From Mogibacterium diversum_A (GTDB taxonomy: Bacteria; Bacillota; Clostridia; Peptostreptococcales; Anaerovoracaceae), in the NCBI RefSeq assembly GCF_938028775.1, contig NZ_CALIZG010000017.1:1-64000 (forward strand): a stretch of 64,000 nt of DNA, read 5' to 3'. Every line of letters starts with the position of its first letter. Within the stretch, counting starts at the first letter, position 1. Of the stretch, positions 9,308-18,998 are shown piece after piece. Below the pieces are notes generated by a model that was given only the letters and a program-made list of their open reading frames with translations, had not been told where the DNA came from and searched no databases. A program made the translations under genes and the position numbers.

Positions 9308-10498
9308 ATGGTTAACGAAAAATATCATGGACTCGGGACTGCCCCATCCGTAATCAGAGAGCTTTTTGCGTACGGCCTGCAGCAGGCAAAGGTAGTTGGT
9401 AAGGAGAATGTGTTTGATTACTCACTTGGTAACCCAAGCATCCCAGCACCTGCTAAGGTTAACGAGACAATTAAGAAGCTCATTGATACTACTGATTCCA
9501 TTCAGCTTCACGGATATTCAATGGCTCCTGGATTTGAGAACGTGCGTCAGGCAATTGCTGACAACCTCAATGCTAGATTTAACTGCAATGCAAAGGCAAG
9601 TGAGCTATTCATGACTTGTGGATGCGCTCCTGCTCTAGTATCTGTTGCTCACGCACTGACAACTTCCCCAGAAGATGAATTCATCGCTATCGCACCATTC
9701 TTCCCTGAGTACAATGTATTCTTTACATGTGCAGGTGCTAAGCTAGCGGTAGTTCCAGCTGATACTGTTCACTTCCAGATTGATATTGATGCACTCGAGA
9801 AGACAATAAATGAACACTCGGTCGCAGTAGTAATCAACTCGCCTAACAACCCTTCAGGCGTTGTTTATACAGAGGAGACTCTAAAGAAAATCGCTGAGCT
9901 TCTTGAAAGAAAGAGCAAGGAGTATGGACACCCTATTTACATCGTTGCTGACGAGCCATACAGAGAGCTCGTATACGATGGAGTTAAGGTTACATTTATC
10001 CCTAACGTATACGACAACACCATCGTGTGCTATTCCTGGTCGAAGTCACTTTCTCTACCAGGAGAGAGAATCGGATATGTATACGTTCCTGAAAAGTGTG
10101 CAGATGCTAAGGCTGTATATGACACAGTTTCAGGTGCAGCTCGTGAAATCGGTTCAGTTTGCCCTCCAACACTCACTCAGAAGGTTATCGGAGAGTGTGT
10201 TGGCGAGATGCCAGACCTTGCAGCTTACGAAGAGAACAGAAACCTTCTCTACAACTCACTAACAGAGTATGGATATGAGTGTGCTAAGCCAGATGGCGCT
10301 TTCTACCTATTTGTAAAAGCTCCAAACGGTGATGCTGTCGCATATTCTGAGAAGGCTAAGCTAGATCACAACCTACTCGTAGTTCCTGGAGACGGATTTG
10401 CTTGCCCAGGATACTTCAGACTTTCGTACTGTGTAAGCAATGATATGATTAAGAGATCGCTGCCTGCTTTCAAGGCTATGATTGAGTCTTACAAGTAA
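9308..10498 (+). CDS. PLP-dependent class I/II aminotransferase (AspB-like)
   Basis: A 396-residue fold-type I aminotransferase. The cofactor lysine is K246 in YSWSKSLSLPGERIGY, the usual SKSxxxPGxRxG motif. Other conserved features are SLGNPSIPAP near 40, HGYSMAPGF near 66 (substrate-domain GYxxxxG), NSPNNPSGVVY near 180 (the Asn that binds PLP), VADEPYRELVYDG near 215 (Asp-x-x-Tyr), and a C-terminal FRLSYC (substrate carboxylate Arg). These are typical of AspB-type aspartate/aromatic transaminases. The exact amino acid cannot be read from sequence; with chorismate-pathway genes divergently adjacent, an aromatic or prephenate role is attractive but unproven. Start ATG 9308 has gaaaggag seven bases upstream. 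A LysR regulator follows 96 bases later. Confidence 0.9.
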   Translation: MVNEKYHGLGTAPSVIRELFAYGLQQAKVVGKENVFDYSLGNPSIPAPAKVNETIKKLIDTTDSIQLHGYSMAPGFENVRQAIADNLNARFNCNAKASELFMTCGCAPALVSVAHALTTSPEDEFIAIAPFFPEYNVFFTCAGAKLAVVPADTVHFQIDIDALEKTINEHSVAVVINSPNNPSGVVYTEETLKKIAELLERKSKEYGHPIYIVADEPYRELVYDGVKVTFIPNVYDNTIVCYSWSKSLSLPGERIGYVYVPEKCADAKAVYDTVSGAAREIGSVCPPTLTQKVIGECVGEMPDLAAYEENRNLLYNSLTEYGYECAKPDGAFYLFVKAPNGDAVAYSEKAKLDHNLLVVPGDGFACPGYFRLSYCVSNDMIKRSLPAFKAMIESYK

Positions 10499-10594
10499 GT
10501 CAAGCGAGCTTCGGTTACAAATCAATATTTAGATTTTACGGTGATGGGTGGGACTTTTGTCTCGCCTACACCTTTTTGTAGAGGAAATATTCTC

Positions 10595-11512
10595 ATGGAA
10601 GCTAAGACTATAGTAACTTTTATTAAAGCGGCGGAGCTTGGTAGCTTCTCGCGCACAGCAAATGTACTAGGTTATTCACAGGCTGCTGTAACGGTGCAGA
10701 TTAAACAGCTTGAGGATGAACTTGGCACGAAACTGTTTGATAGAATGGGAAAGGGAATTCAGCTCACATCAAGTGGAGAGCGGTTTCTTCCTTATGCGCA
10801 GCAAATTCTTAAAGCCAATGAGCAGGCTCGCAAGTTTATGCAGCAGGACGACGAGATACGTGGAACCATAAGAATAGGTACAACCTCATCTATGGCGAAT
10901 GCTTATTTTCCTACGCTCCTACGTGAGTTTAGCGAGACATATCCTCATATTAAGCTTATGCTCAAGACATCGGATTACTTTGATAACCTATATGAAAAGC
11001 TTAAGCAAAACGAGATAGACTTTGCGCTATTTATCGATAGAAAGATGGTCTATAAAGACTGCAACACTGTAGTCGATCATCCAGAAGATATGATTTTTAT
11101 CGCTTCGCCAGATAATGAGCTTGCAGGACAAAAGGATATTCCAATCAGAGAGGTTGTAAAGAGTGGATTTATCACCTCTGATCAAGAGGTAAGCTATCCT
11201 AGATTCCTCGACGATTACTGCAAGGACAACGGTATAGATTATGACCCAATTATGGAGGTCAGTTCAATCATCGCGATAAGTGAAATCGTTGCAAGTAGCA
11301 ACTCAGTATCGTTCATCCCTAAATCATCAATAGTTAGAGCGCTAGAGCAGGGAAGAGTGGTTGCCCTCGATGTTGAGAAAGATTTCAAATGTAGAATGTA
11401 CTCTCAGATCGTATATAGGAGAGAGAAGTGGATTGAGCCGCACCTCGGACTATTCATGGAATTCGTGAGAAATAGAATTAAACGAATCTATGATGAAGAT
11501 ATCGATGAGTAG
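10595..11512 (+). CDS. LysR-family transcriptional regulator
   Basis: A 305-residue regulator with an N-terminal winged helix: MEAKTIVTFIKAAELGSFSR, then AANVLGYSQAAVTVQIKQLE as the HTH, and FDRMGKGIQLTSSGERFLPY. A LysR substrate-binding domain follows from about residue 90 (IRIGTTSSMANAYFPTLLRE). An upstream ATG at 10541 is open but encodes an unrelated 18-residue lead. ATG 10595 is chosen because agaggaa lies eight bases before it and the HTH begins right there. It is on the same strand just after the aminotransferase, which it may regulate. LysR proteins are usually divergent from their targets, so the target could also be the downstream YitT gene. Ligand unknown. Confidence 0.9.
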   Translation: MEAKTIVTFIKAAELGSFSRTANVLGYSQAAVTVQIKQLEDELGTKLFDRMGKGIQLTSSGERFLPYAQQILKANEQARKFMQQDDEIRGTIRIGTTSSMANAYFPTLLREFSETYPHIKLMLKTSDYFDNLYEKLKQNEIDFALFIDRKMVYKDCNTVVDHPEDMIFIASPDNELAGQKDIPIREVVKSGFITSDQEVSYPRFLDDYCKDNGIDYDPIMEVSSIIAISEIVASSNSVSFIPKSSIVRALEQGRVVALDVEKDFKCRMYSQIVYRREKWIEPHLGLFMEFVRNRIKRIYDEDIDE

Positions 11513-11546
11513 AGATTTAATATATTGGAGTTAGATAGTAATAGAG

Positions 11547-12416
11547 ATGAAGATGAGTAAAACCGGTATTATAGATTTTATTTTAATCACGATTGGTACG
11601 ATAATTTGCGGCATAGCGACGTATTTCTTTATGGTGCCGAGCAACCTCGCGATTGCCAGCGTCTCTGGTGTCGCTATCCTAATTGGTAAATTTGTGCCTT
11701 TATCAAAAGCTATGCTAATACTCATATTGAACTTAGTACTCCTCGTCATATCATGGTTCTTCGTAGGACGTGAGTTTACTATCAAGTCCATATATCCTTC
11801 GGTCGGACTACCTGTGGTTATGATGATTCTCGGGTACTTTACTCCGAATTATCATGGGGTGATGAATGATCAATTCTTAGACATGATTTGCTACTTGTTC
11901 CTCTGCGACCTTGGAATAGCACTCATGGTCGTGCGAAACGCATCATCTGGGGGGTTAGATGTTCTCTACAAGATGGCTAACAAGTATCTGAACATAGATT
12001 TTGGTGTTGCGACATCGGTAATCGGTTTGTTTATATCAGCGCCTGCAATATTCATCTATGACCCGAAGACTGGAGTTCTCAGTATCCTTGGTACTTACGT
12101 AACTGGAATCATTATAGATCACTATGTGTTCGGCATGACCACTAAACTGAAGGTATGCATACTGTCCAAGAAGAATGACGAGATTTGCAAATACATCATC
12201 GATGAGCTACACAGCGGAGTTACAAGGTATGAGGCATTAGGTGGTTTTACAGGAGACAAGTTTGACGAGATAAATGTAATCGTAAATAGAAACGAGTACG
12301 CAAAGCTGATGAAACACCTGCGTGAAGTAGATCCAGATGCGTTTGCGACTGTTACCAATATTCACGATGTTATGTATAGACCAAAGCGAATTGCTAAGCA
12401 GCACAATTCAAAATAG
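11547..12416 (+). CDS. YitT-family membrane protein (DUF161 with DUF2179 tail)
   Basis: A 289-residue integral membrane protein. Five or six hydrophobic helices fill residues 8-190 (IIDFILITIGTIICGIATYF, AMLILILNLVLLVISWFFVG, GLPVVMMILGYF, MICYLFLCDLGIALMV, VATSVIGLFISAPAIFIY). They include the family motif VVRNASSGGLDVLYKMANKY and GTYVTGIIIDHYVFG. Residues about 205-285 form the soluble DUF2179 domain (HSGVTRYEALGGFTGD...INVIVNRNEYAKLMKHLREV). The transport substrate of YitT proteins is not established. The start is ATG 11547 or the in-frame ATG 11553; neither has a strong Shine-Dalgarno box. A terminator follows. Confidence 0.88.
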   Translation: MKMSKTGIIDFILITIGTIICGIATYFFMVPSNLAIASVSGVAILIGKFVPLSKAMLILILNLVLLVISWFFVGREFTIKSIYPSVGLPVVMMILGYFTPNYHGVMNDQFLDMICYLFLCDLGIALMVVRNASSGGLDVLYKMANKYLNIDFGVATSVIGLFISAPAIFIYDPKTGVLSILGTYVTGIIIDHYVFGMTTKLKVCILSKKNDEICKYIIDELHSGVTRYEALGGFTGDKFDEINVIVNRNEYAKLMKHLREVDPDAFATVTNIHDVMYRPKRIAKQHNSK

Positions 12417-12429
12417 AAATAGTGTCAAT

Positions 12430-12470
12430 ATGGATGTTACCTATATGAGATGGTGGCATCCATTTTTGTT
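12430..12470 (+). terminator. Terminator after the YitT-family gene
   Basis: A 12-bp stem (atggatgttacc / ggtggcatccat, two G-T pairs) is followed by tttttgttt, starting 14 bases after the stop codon. Confidence 0.82.
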
Positions 12471-12502
12471 TAATCGGCTGACTCATTAAGTCTAACGAGA
12501 AT

Positions 12503-12535
12503 AAAAAAAGAACGAAGGGAGACACTCCTTCGTTC
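12503..12535 (-). terminator. Minus-strand terminator of rpsT
   Basis: Read on the minus strand, an 11-bp stem (gaacgaaggag / ctccttcgttc arms) is followed by seven T. It lies 56 bases beyond the rpsT stop codon. Confidence 0.85.
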
Positions 12536-12591
12536 TGGCGTATTTTTAACTTATACGCTGCACGTTTATGTGCTGTGGGGACGGGTGAGAT

Positions 12592-12864
12592 TTACTTACT
12601 CTCCTTGAGATCGTTAAGTCTCTTTGCGAGTCTCGAAACTGTTCTCGAAACGGTATTCTTGTGGAAAGTACCCTTAGCAGCAGCCTGCATAAACTTCTTT
12701 TCAGCGTGCTTAAATGCCTTCTCTGCCTCTGCAACGTCACCAGCCTTAACAGCAGCTAGGAAAGCCTTCTCAGCTTCACTAACGTGATTCTTAACTCTGA
12801 TGTTACGAGCAGTCTTCTTCTCGATAGTTCTGATTCTCTTCTTTGCGGATTTAATGTTTGCCAT
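12592..12864 (-). CDS. rpsT: 30S ribosomal protein S20
   Basis: A 90-residue, lysine- and alanine-rich helical protein starting MANIKSAKKRIRTIEKKTAR, the S20 signature, followed by FLAAVKAGDVAEAEKAFKHA and the C-terminal KNTVSRTVSRLAKRLNDLK. Length is normal for S20 (85-95). S20 binds 16S rRNA early in 30S assembly. The ATG is preceded by gtgggg, and a near-consensus promoter and a strong terminator bracket it, so it is a monocistronic unit. Confidence 0.96.
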   Translation of the reverse strand: MANIKSAKKRIRTIEKKTARNIRVKNHVSEAEKAFLAAVKAGDVAEAEKAFKHAEKKFMQAAAKGTFHKNTVSRTVSRLAKRLNDLKESK

Positions 12865-12910
12865 TTAATTTACCCCACTTTTCTTTTAAATAGTTATAAT
12901 TCGCCTAGAT

Positions 12911-12939
12911 ATTATATCTCAATAGCTTTGAAATTTCAA
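12911..12939 (-). promoter_or_regulatory. Promoter of rpsT
   Basis: On the minus strand TTGAAA is followed after 17 bases by TATAAT, a near-perfect sigma-A promoter 47 bases upstream of the rpsT ATG. Confidence 0.75.
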
Positions 12940-12975
12940 GATATGTGTGCGGTTTATTAATGAGTACACGAACCA

Positions 12976-13674
12976 TTACTCGAGAGTAGCCAGCTCTTCA
13001 CGCAGATACTTTGCAATAAGCTTATGCCCCTCAGCATTAGGATGCATACCGTCAGTACATATATAGTCGCCATAGTCATTGAGCTCAAGGAACGGCTTTC
13101 GGATGTCGAAGATCTGGATACCATACTCATCAGCTAATTCGAGAATCATCTCGTTGTATGAGCTATGCCAATTCTCTATGAAAATAGTGCTTCCGCCCAT
13201 GTACTTCATGATATTATCCTTATTAAGATCTCGCGATACCCACTCGAAGAATCTGTTCCTCTCAAGTGGCGGTAATGTGAGCAGGATAGGGCGACTACCT
13301 GCATACATAGTCTTTTCTATTATGTTCTCGTAGCTTTCTTTGAATTCGGATAGCGGAGTCTTGGCGAGATGCTCCGCATTAGGCGTAACTGAGATCTGCT
13401 CCCAGTTGAAGTTGCAATCGTTTCCGCCAAATTCAATCAAAGTGTATTTATGTGACTTAATACTTGAGTAGCGTTCTTCAAATATCCTTAGCCCTTTCGT
13501 AATAGTCGCTCCAAATGAAGCGAAGTTCTTTATCTTAGTGCCGAACTCCTTCTGTAGCAAAGAGATAAAGTTGTCGTTAAGCACTGCATATCTCTCTTTT
13601 AAATCATCAAAAACTATTCCCTTAGAGATGGAATCTCCCAATACGCATATATCTGTCACTTTGGTCACCTCCAT
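12976..13674 (-). CDS. SGNH/GDSL-family hydrolase
   Basis: A 232-residue cytoplasmic esterase-type protein without a signal peptide. The SGNH blocks are visible: ICVLGDSISKG (nucleophile S15) in block I, the block II glycine in NFASFGATITKG, FGGNDCNF in block III (oxyanion Asn), and DGMHPNAEGHKLIAKYL in block V (catalytic Asp-x-x-His). SGNH enzymes hydrolyse esters of lipids, thioesters or acetylated sugars; the substrate cannot be read here. It stands alone between rpsT and the divergent DUF1836 gene. The start at 13674 has a ggaggt box just upstream on the minus strand. Confidence 0.88.
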   Translation of the reverse strand: MEVTKVTDICVLGDSISKGIVFDDLKERYAVLNDNFISLLQKEFGTKIKNFASFGATITKGLRIFEERYSSIKSHKYTLIEFGGNDCNFNWEQISVTPNAEHLAKTPLSEFKESYENIIEKTMYAGSRPILLTLPPLERNRFFEWVSRDLNKDNIMKYMGGSTIFIENWHSSYNEMILELADEYGIQIFDIRKPFLELNDYGDYICTDGMHPNAEGHKLIAKYLREELATLE

Positions 13675-13878
13675 GTGATTACAATACCAATAGCTATATC
13701 ATTGTCTAGATATACTTGAGTAATATGATAAGCATTACGCCTTAATGTAGTATTTAATATTATATTAAACAATTATAAAAATTGCAATATATCAATATGA
13801 AGATTTTCTGAATGAAAGCTGTTATTTGTGTATGTGATTAAGTATAATAGAATGTATAAATTTGAGAGAGGTGTACAC

Positions 13879-14400
13879 ATGTCAGAACGAATTAACGAAC
13901 TCGTCTCAAGACTTGAGAATTCCAGGCCGGAGAGCTGGGATAAGATTCCGGATATCGACCTATATATGGACCAAGTCATCGGATACATGAAGAGGCAGCA
14001 CATAGGGCTTGAGTGTGAAGGTGAGGAAACTCTCACGCCAGCCATGATTAACAACTACATGAAGAGTTCGCTCCTACCGAGAGCGCATGGCAAGAAGTAC
14101 GACCGTGAGCATATAGGGTATCTGACAGCCATTTGCTTGTTCAAGCAGGTCATGAGTGTCAAGGAAGCTGGTCTTTTGCTCGGTTCGGAAATGGAGCACA
14201 TGGATGTAGAGCATTTCTATGATGAGTACTGCAGGACTATAGATGATGAATACTTGCGAGTAGCGGATAAAATTAAAGGCTGCAAAGACAAAGAAACTGC
14301 TACGAAGCTAGCACTTGAACTGGCTGTGACAGGGTATGCGAATATGCTCGCTTGTAAGGAGCTCATAGCCTCTATTGCAGAGACGGATGAAATTAAATAA
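13879..14400 (+). CDS. DUF1836 domain protein, MerR-like HTH
   Basis: A 173-residue cytoplasmic protein. Residues about 50-120 fit the DUF1836 pattern: TLTPAMINNYMKSSLLPRAH, GKKYDREHIGYLTAICLFKQ and MSVKEAGLLLG. This predicts a winged-helix DNA-binding fold related to MerR regulators (a helix that recognises an operator followed by YDREHI). The longer frame from 13828 is open, but ATG 13879 has gagagaggtg just upstream and begins where family members begin. A TATAAT at 13843-13848 may be its -10. The lepA-hemW operon starts 30 bases downstream, so it could share a transcript with it. Its target genes are unknown. Confidence 0.82.
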   Translation: MSERINELVSRLENSRPESWDKIPDIDLYMDQVIGYMKRQHIGLECEGEETLTPAMINNYMKSSLLPRAHGKKYDREHIGYLTAICLFKQVMSVKEAGLLLGSEMEHMDVEHFYDEYCRTIDDEYLRVADKIKGCKDKETATKLALELAVTGYANMLACKELIASIAETDEIK

Positions 14401-14430
14401 GAATTAATATAAATTGAGATAAGGACGAAT

Positions 14431-16239
14431 ATGGATTACTTAAAGAAAATTAGAAATTTCAGCATCATCGCTCACATCGACCACGGTAAGTCGACTCTGG
14501 CTGACAGGCTGATTGAAAAAACTGGACTCGTCGCGTCAAGGGATATGAAAGAGCAGTTCCTCGACAATATGGATATCGAGAGAGAACGAGGCATTACCAT
14601 AAAGCTGCAGACGACGAGGCTCTCATACAAGGCGAAGGATGGAGAGGAGTACGTACTAAACCTGATCGACACTCCTGGACACGTAGACTTCAACTATGAG
14701 GTATCGCGTTCTTTGGCTGCCTGCGATGGTGCCGTACTGGTAGTGGATGCCACTCAGGGCGTAGAGGCGCAGACGCTCGGCAACGTATATCTGGCTCTAG
14801 ATGAAGACCTCGAGATACTTCCAGTTCTCAACAAGATGGATTTGGACAGTGCAAGGCCTGAGGAGGCAAAGGCTGAAATAGAGGAGATTATTGGAATTGA
14901 TGCTGAAGAGGCACCACAGATTTCTGCCAAAACAGGTCTCGGCATAGACGAGATGCTCGAGAAGCTCGTTGAGGTTATTCCGCCGCCAGAGGGGAATCCT
15001 GATGAGCGACTCAAGGGGCTAATCTTCGACTCATACTATGATAGCTATAAGGGCGTAGTTATATATACGAGAATTTTTGACGGCAGAGTCAAGAAGGGTG
15101 ATTTCATCCGCATGATGAACACCGGTAAGGACTACGAAGTGACTGAGGTAGGATACTGTATTCCTAGCATGGTTCCATCCAAGGAGTTAAAGGCAGGAGA
15201 GGTAGGATATATCTGCGCCAGTATCAAGCAGGTTGCCGATGCTAGAGTCGGAGATACGATTACGCTTACTAAAGCACCTACAGAACATCCGCTCAAAGGA
15301 TACAAGAAGGCGCAGTCCATGGTTTACTGCGGAGTGTATCCAGCAGAGGGAGAGAAATATGAGAACGTAAAGGACGCACTTGAGAAGCTGCAGGTAAATG
15401 ATGCGGCGTTCAATTTTGAGTCTGAAAATTCAGCTGCACTCGGATTCGGTTATCGCTGCGGATTCCTCGGGCTACTCCACATGGACGTAATAATCGAGAG
15501 ACTCGAGAGAGAATTTGACCTTAATGTAATTACGACTTTGCCAAGCGTTATTTACAAGGTAGTGATGAAGGATGGTTCAGAAATTATGGTCCAAAATCCT
15601 TCGAATCTACCAGATCCGACTGATATTCAGCATATTGAGGAGCCAATCGTTTCGGCTGAAATCATGACACCTAAGGATTACGTCGGAACTATCATGACAC
15701 TGTGCCAGAGTAGGCGTGGAAATATGGTGCACATGGAGTATCTGACTGAGACGAGAGTGCAGCTGCATTATGAGATTCCGCTCAACGAGGTAATCTATGA
15801 TTTCTTTGATGCGCTCAAGTCCAAGACGAAGGGATATGCATCACTCGACTATGAATTTAAGGAGTATAGAGCTGCTAAGCTCGTTAAACTCGATATACTG
15901 CTCAACAAGGAACTAATAGACGCATTTAGCACTATAGTTCCTGAAGAGGCTGCATATGCAAAGGGCCGCACAATCTGTTCGAAGCTCAAGAAGCTCATCC
16001 CTATGCATCAGTTTGAGGTTCCAATTCAGGCTGCAATCGGACAGAAGGTAATTGCGCGTGAGACCGTAAGAGCTTACCGTAAGGACGTAATTGCGAAGTG
16101 CTACGGCGGAGACATCTCGCGTAAGAAGAAGCTGCTCGAGAAGCAGAAGGAAGGTAAGAAGCGCATGAGGCAGTTCGGAAGAGTTGAGGTGCCTCAGGAG
16201 GCATTCACAGAGGTTCTGAAGTTCGATGACGACAAATAA
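14431..16239 (+). CDS. lepA: Elongation factor 4 (LepA) GTPase
   Basis: A 602-residue translational GTPase of normal LepA length. G-domain motifs are AHIDHGKST (residues 14-22), RGIT in switch I, DTPGHVDF near 80, NKMD near 134 and SAKTG near 164. Domains II and III follow. The LepA-specific C-terminal domain contains RRGNMVHMEYL near 430 and KLKKLIPMHQFEVPIQAAIG, with the KKLLEKQKEGKKRMR basic stretch near the end. EF4 acts on stalled or back-translocating ribosomes and in 30S maturation under stress. hemW overlaps its 3' end by 14 bases, a common lepA-hemW operon layout in Firmicutes. Confidence 0.97.
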   Translation: MDYLKKIRNFSIIAHIDHGKSTLADRLIEKTGLVASRDMKEQFLDNMDIERERGITIKLQTTRLSYKAKDGEEYVLNLIDTPGHVDFNYEVSRSLAACDGAVLVVDATQGVEAQTLGNVYLALDEDLEILPVLNKMDLDSARPEEAKAEIEEIIGIDAEEAPQISAKTGLGIDEMLEKLVEVIPPPEGNPDERLKGLIFDSYYDSYKGVVIYTRIFDGRVKKGDFIRMMNTGKDYEVTEVGYCIPSMVPSKELKAGEVGYICASIKQVADARVGDTITLTKAPTEHPLKGYKKAQSMVYCGVYPAEGEKYENVKDALEKLQVNDAAFNFESENSAALGFGYRCGFLGLLHMDVIIERLEREFDLNVITTLPSVIYKVVMKDGSEIMVQNPSNLPDPTDIQHIEEPIVSAEIMTPKDYVGTIMTLCQSRRGNMVHMEYLTETRVQLHYEIPLNEVIYDFFDALKSKTKGYASLDYEFKEYRAAKLVKLDILLNKELIDAFSTIVPEEAAYAKGRTICSKLKKLIPMHQFEVPIQAAIGQKVIARETVRAYRKDVIAKCYGGDISRKKKLLEKQKEGKKRMRQFGRVEVPQEAFTEVLKFDDDK

Positions 16240-17383
16240 GAATCCTGGTATATACGTTCATATTCCGTTCTGTGTGAGGAAGTGCAACTACTGTGCGTTT
16301 CTATCTGGAGCTTCGGATGAAGCCCTGAGAGAACGCTACGTGAAGGCGCTGTGCGAAGAGATTCGCATCAGAGCAAGGCTTATGAGTGACCATGCACATG
16401 GAGTCTTCGATACCATCTTCTTTGGCGGTGGAACTCCATCGCTGCTAAGTAGCGACCAGATTGCAAGGATAATTAGTGAGCTAAAGGCGAATTTCAACAT
16501 AGATGATGAAGCGGAGATCACCCTTGAATCTAATCCTGCTACACTGTCCATGGAAAGCCTGAGAGGTTACAGGCAGTCTGGCGTTAACCGCCTATCGATG
16601 GGCGTTCAGAGTATGAACGATGAGATACTAAAGAGGCTTGGCAGGATTCATACAGCTGGTGATGTAATCACAGATGTGCAAAATGCGAGAGCAGCGGGAT
16701 TTGATAATATAAATCTCGACCTCATGTTCGCTGTGCCAGATAGCTCGCTAGACACTACTATCTCCGACATAGAGGCGGTAATGAGTCTAGGACCAGAGCA
16801 CATATCTTTTTACAGTTTGCAGCTTGAGGAAGGAACGACTTTCTTTAAGGAATTTGAAAGAGGAGAGCTCAAGGAAGTTCCTGATGAAATCGATAGGGAG
16901 ACTTACCACGCAGGTGCTAAAATCCTTAGAGATAAGGGATATGAGCACTATGAGATTTCTAACTTCGCTAAGCGTGGCTATGAATCTAGACATAATCTCA
17001 AGTACTGGGAGATGGCTCCTTATATGGGGCTTGGTCTCGGTGCATCTTCGTTCATCGATAACAGCAGGGTTATGAATGTCTGCTCGCTCGATGAATATTT
17101 TAACCTCACTGGTAAAGGTCTTGCGCTTTCCGCTGAAGTACACGAGAACTCGGAGCATGACAACGTGGCGGAGGCTGTTTTTACAGGGCTTAGGAAGGTA
17201 GAAGGAATTAGATACGAGGATGTGCTGGGTAGTTACGAGAAATTCTGGAAATATTACAGTGATGTCTTTGAAGAAGCTCGCGAATATGAGAGAGAAGGAA
17301 AAATCGCAATTGATGAAGATGGCATGAGACTTACGGACGAAGGTATAGATATAAGCAACAGTATTATGGCGCTATTTGTATAG
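16226..17383 (+). CDS. hemW: Heme chaperone HemW (radical SAM, formerly HemN-like)
   Basis: A 385-residue radical SAM protein. The cluster motif is C16-x3-C20-x2-C23 in HIPFCVRKCNYCAF. It lacks the fourth cysteine found in true HemN (CxxxCxxCxC), and the shorter length also points to HemW. Further family marks are FFGGGTPSLL near 70, GVNRLSMGVQSMND near 128, and HYEISNFAKRGYESRHNLKY near 250 with the HNxxYW-type motif. HemW binds and delivers heme rather than oxidising coproporphyrinogen. It overlaps lepA by 14 bases, which implies translational coupling. glpK follows 18 bases downstream. Confidence 0.93.
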   Translation: MTTNKNPGIYVHIPFCVRKCNYCAFLSGASDEALRERYVKALCEEIRIRARLMSDHAHGVFDTIFFGGGTPSLLSSDQIARIISELKANFNIDDEAEITLESNPATLSMESLRGYRQSGVNRLSMGVQSMNDEILKRLGRIHTAGDVITDVQNARAAGFDNINLDLMFAVPDSSLDTTISDIEAVMSLGPEHISFYSLQLEEGTTFFKEFERGELKEVPDEIDRETYHAGAKILRDKGYEHYEISNFAKRGYESRHNLKYWEMAPYMGLGLGASSFIDNSRVMNVCSLDEYFNLTGKGLALSAEVHENSEHDNVAEAVFTGLRKVEGIRYEDVLGSYEKFWKYYSDVFEEAREYEREGKIAIDEDGMRLTDEGIDISNSIMALFV

Positions 17384-17401
17384 CATAGATAGGAGGCTGT
17401 G

Positions 17402-18904
17402 ATGGGCGAATACATCATGACACTCGACGAAGGTACGACGAGTGCGAGGTGCATAATATACGATAGAGCAGGCAAGGCGATAAGTGTTGGACAGAGGGAA
17501 TTTAAACAGATTTTTCCTCATGACGGATGGGTTGAGCATGATGCGATGGAGATATATTCCACGCAGATGGCGGTTGCTCAGGAGGCGCTGCTCAAGGCGA
17601 GTCTTACCTATAGGGATATCGACTCTATCGGCATAACCAATCAGCGTGAGACCACTATTGTCTGGGACAAAGAGACCGGAAGGCCGATTTACAATGCGAT
17701 TGTGTGGCAATGCAGAAGGACTGCAGACACCGCTGAATGGCTTAGAGATCAGGGATATTCCGACATGATCAGAGAGAAGACTGGTCTTATCATAGATGCG
17801 TATTTCAGTGCTACTAAGCTAAAGTGGATTCTCGACCACGTAGATGGGGCGAGGGAAAAAGCAGAGCGTGGTGAGCTGCTGTTCGGAACGGTTGAGACCT
17901 GGCTAATCTGGAAGATGACTGGTGGCGCTAAGCATCTCACTGACTATTCGAATGCAGCAAGAACCATGATGTTCAATATCAATACGCTTGACTGGGATGA
18001 TGAGATCCTATCTATCCTAGATATACCACGTGTGATGCTTCCGAAGCCAGTGCCATGTGCTGGTGACTTTGGAGAGACTATTTTCGAATTATTTGGCGGT
18101 AAGCTACCTATCACTGGAGCGGCAGGAGATCAGCAGGCTGCACTCTTTGGTGAGGCTTGCTTTAACGAAGGCGAGATTAAGAGCACGTATGGAACGGGAA
18201 ATTTCCTACTTCTGAACACTGGTAATAAGCCCGTATATAGCAGCAGTGGCCTCCTCACGACTATCGCTTGGGGGCTAAATGGTGAGGTTAAGTATGCACT
18301 CGAAGGCTCCGTATTCGTGTGTGGTGCTGCTATTCAGTGGCTACGCGATAACCTGCAGATGATTAAGAAATCGAGTATCTCGGAAAACTTCGCGAGCAAG
18401 GTTCCAGATAGTGATGGAGTAGTCGTTGTGCCTGCATTTACAGGACTTGGAGCACCTTACTGGGAACCAGATGCGAGGGGAGCGATTCTCGGTATAAAGA
18501 GGTCTACAAAGAAGGAGCACATAGTTAGGGCGACACTTGAGTCAATTGCTTTTCAGAGTGATGATCTGATCAAGGCTATGGAGAAGGATCTAGGCAGAAA
18601 GATCACTGATCTCAAAGTAGATGGAGGTGCTTCGCTTAACAATTTCCTAATGCAGAACCAAGCGGATATCTCAGATATCCATATAGTCCGCCATAAGTCA
18701 ATTGAGTCGACATCACTTGGCGCTGCATATCTAGCAGGACTTGCTTCAGGATATTATAAGTCGATTGATGATATCATAGAGATTAAAGATATTGACAAGG
18801 AATTCTATCCAGCGATTGAAGATGAGGAGAGGCAGCGTGCTAAGGCTAAGTGGCATAGGGCTGTTGAGGCTGTGCTTGCGCTGGCAGAGGATGAGGAATT
18901 CTAG
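17402..18904 (+). CDS. glpK: Glycerol kinase
   Basis: A 500-residue FGGY-family kinase that phosphorylates glycerol to glycerol-3-phosphate. It begins GEYIMTLDEGTTSARCIIYD (phosphate-1 motif DxGTTS). GITNQRETTIVWDKETG near 80 and WQCRRTAD near 106 are glycerol-kinase specific. GTVETWLIWKMTGG near 160 and GAAGDQQAALFGEAC near 240 follow, with STYGTGNFLL and LKVDGGASLNNFLMQNQAD in the ATPase half. ATG 17402 has aggagg five bases upstream; the in-frame GTG 17399 is too close. No glpF or glpD neighbour is present. It follows hemW by 18 bases. Confidence 0.95.
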   Translation: MGEYIMTLDEGTTSARCIIYDRAGKAISVGQREFKQIFPHDGWVEHDAMEIYSTQMAVAQEALLKASLTYRDIDSIGITNQRETTIVWDKETGRPIYNAIVWQCRRTADTAEWLRDQGYSDMIREKTGLIIDAYFSATKLKWILDHVDGAREKAERGELLFGTVETWLIWKMTGGAKHLTDYSNAARTMMFNINTLDWDDEILSILDIPRVMLPKPVPCAGDFGETIFELFGGKLPITGAAGDQQAALFGEACFNEGEIKSTYGTGNFLLLNTGNKPVYSSSGLLTTIAWGLNGEVKYALEGSVFVCGAAIQWLRDNLQMIKKSSISENFASKVPDSDGVVVVPAFTGLGAPYWEPDARGAILGIKRSTKKEHIVRATLESIAFQSDDLIKAMEKDLGRKITDLKVDGGASLNNFLMQNQADISDIHIVRHKSIESTSLGAAYLAGLASGYYKSIDDIIEIKDIDKEFYPAIEDEERQRAKAKWHRAVEAVLALAEDEEF

Positions 18905-18998
18905 GTTAAATAAACGATAAAAAGGTATAGGACAGAGTAACGCTAAATCAATTGGAATTTATTAATTATAATTCAATTAATAAAAGGAGTTAAACTGT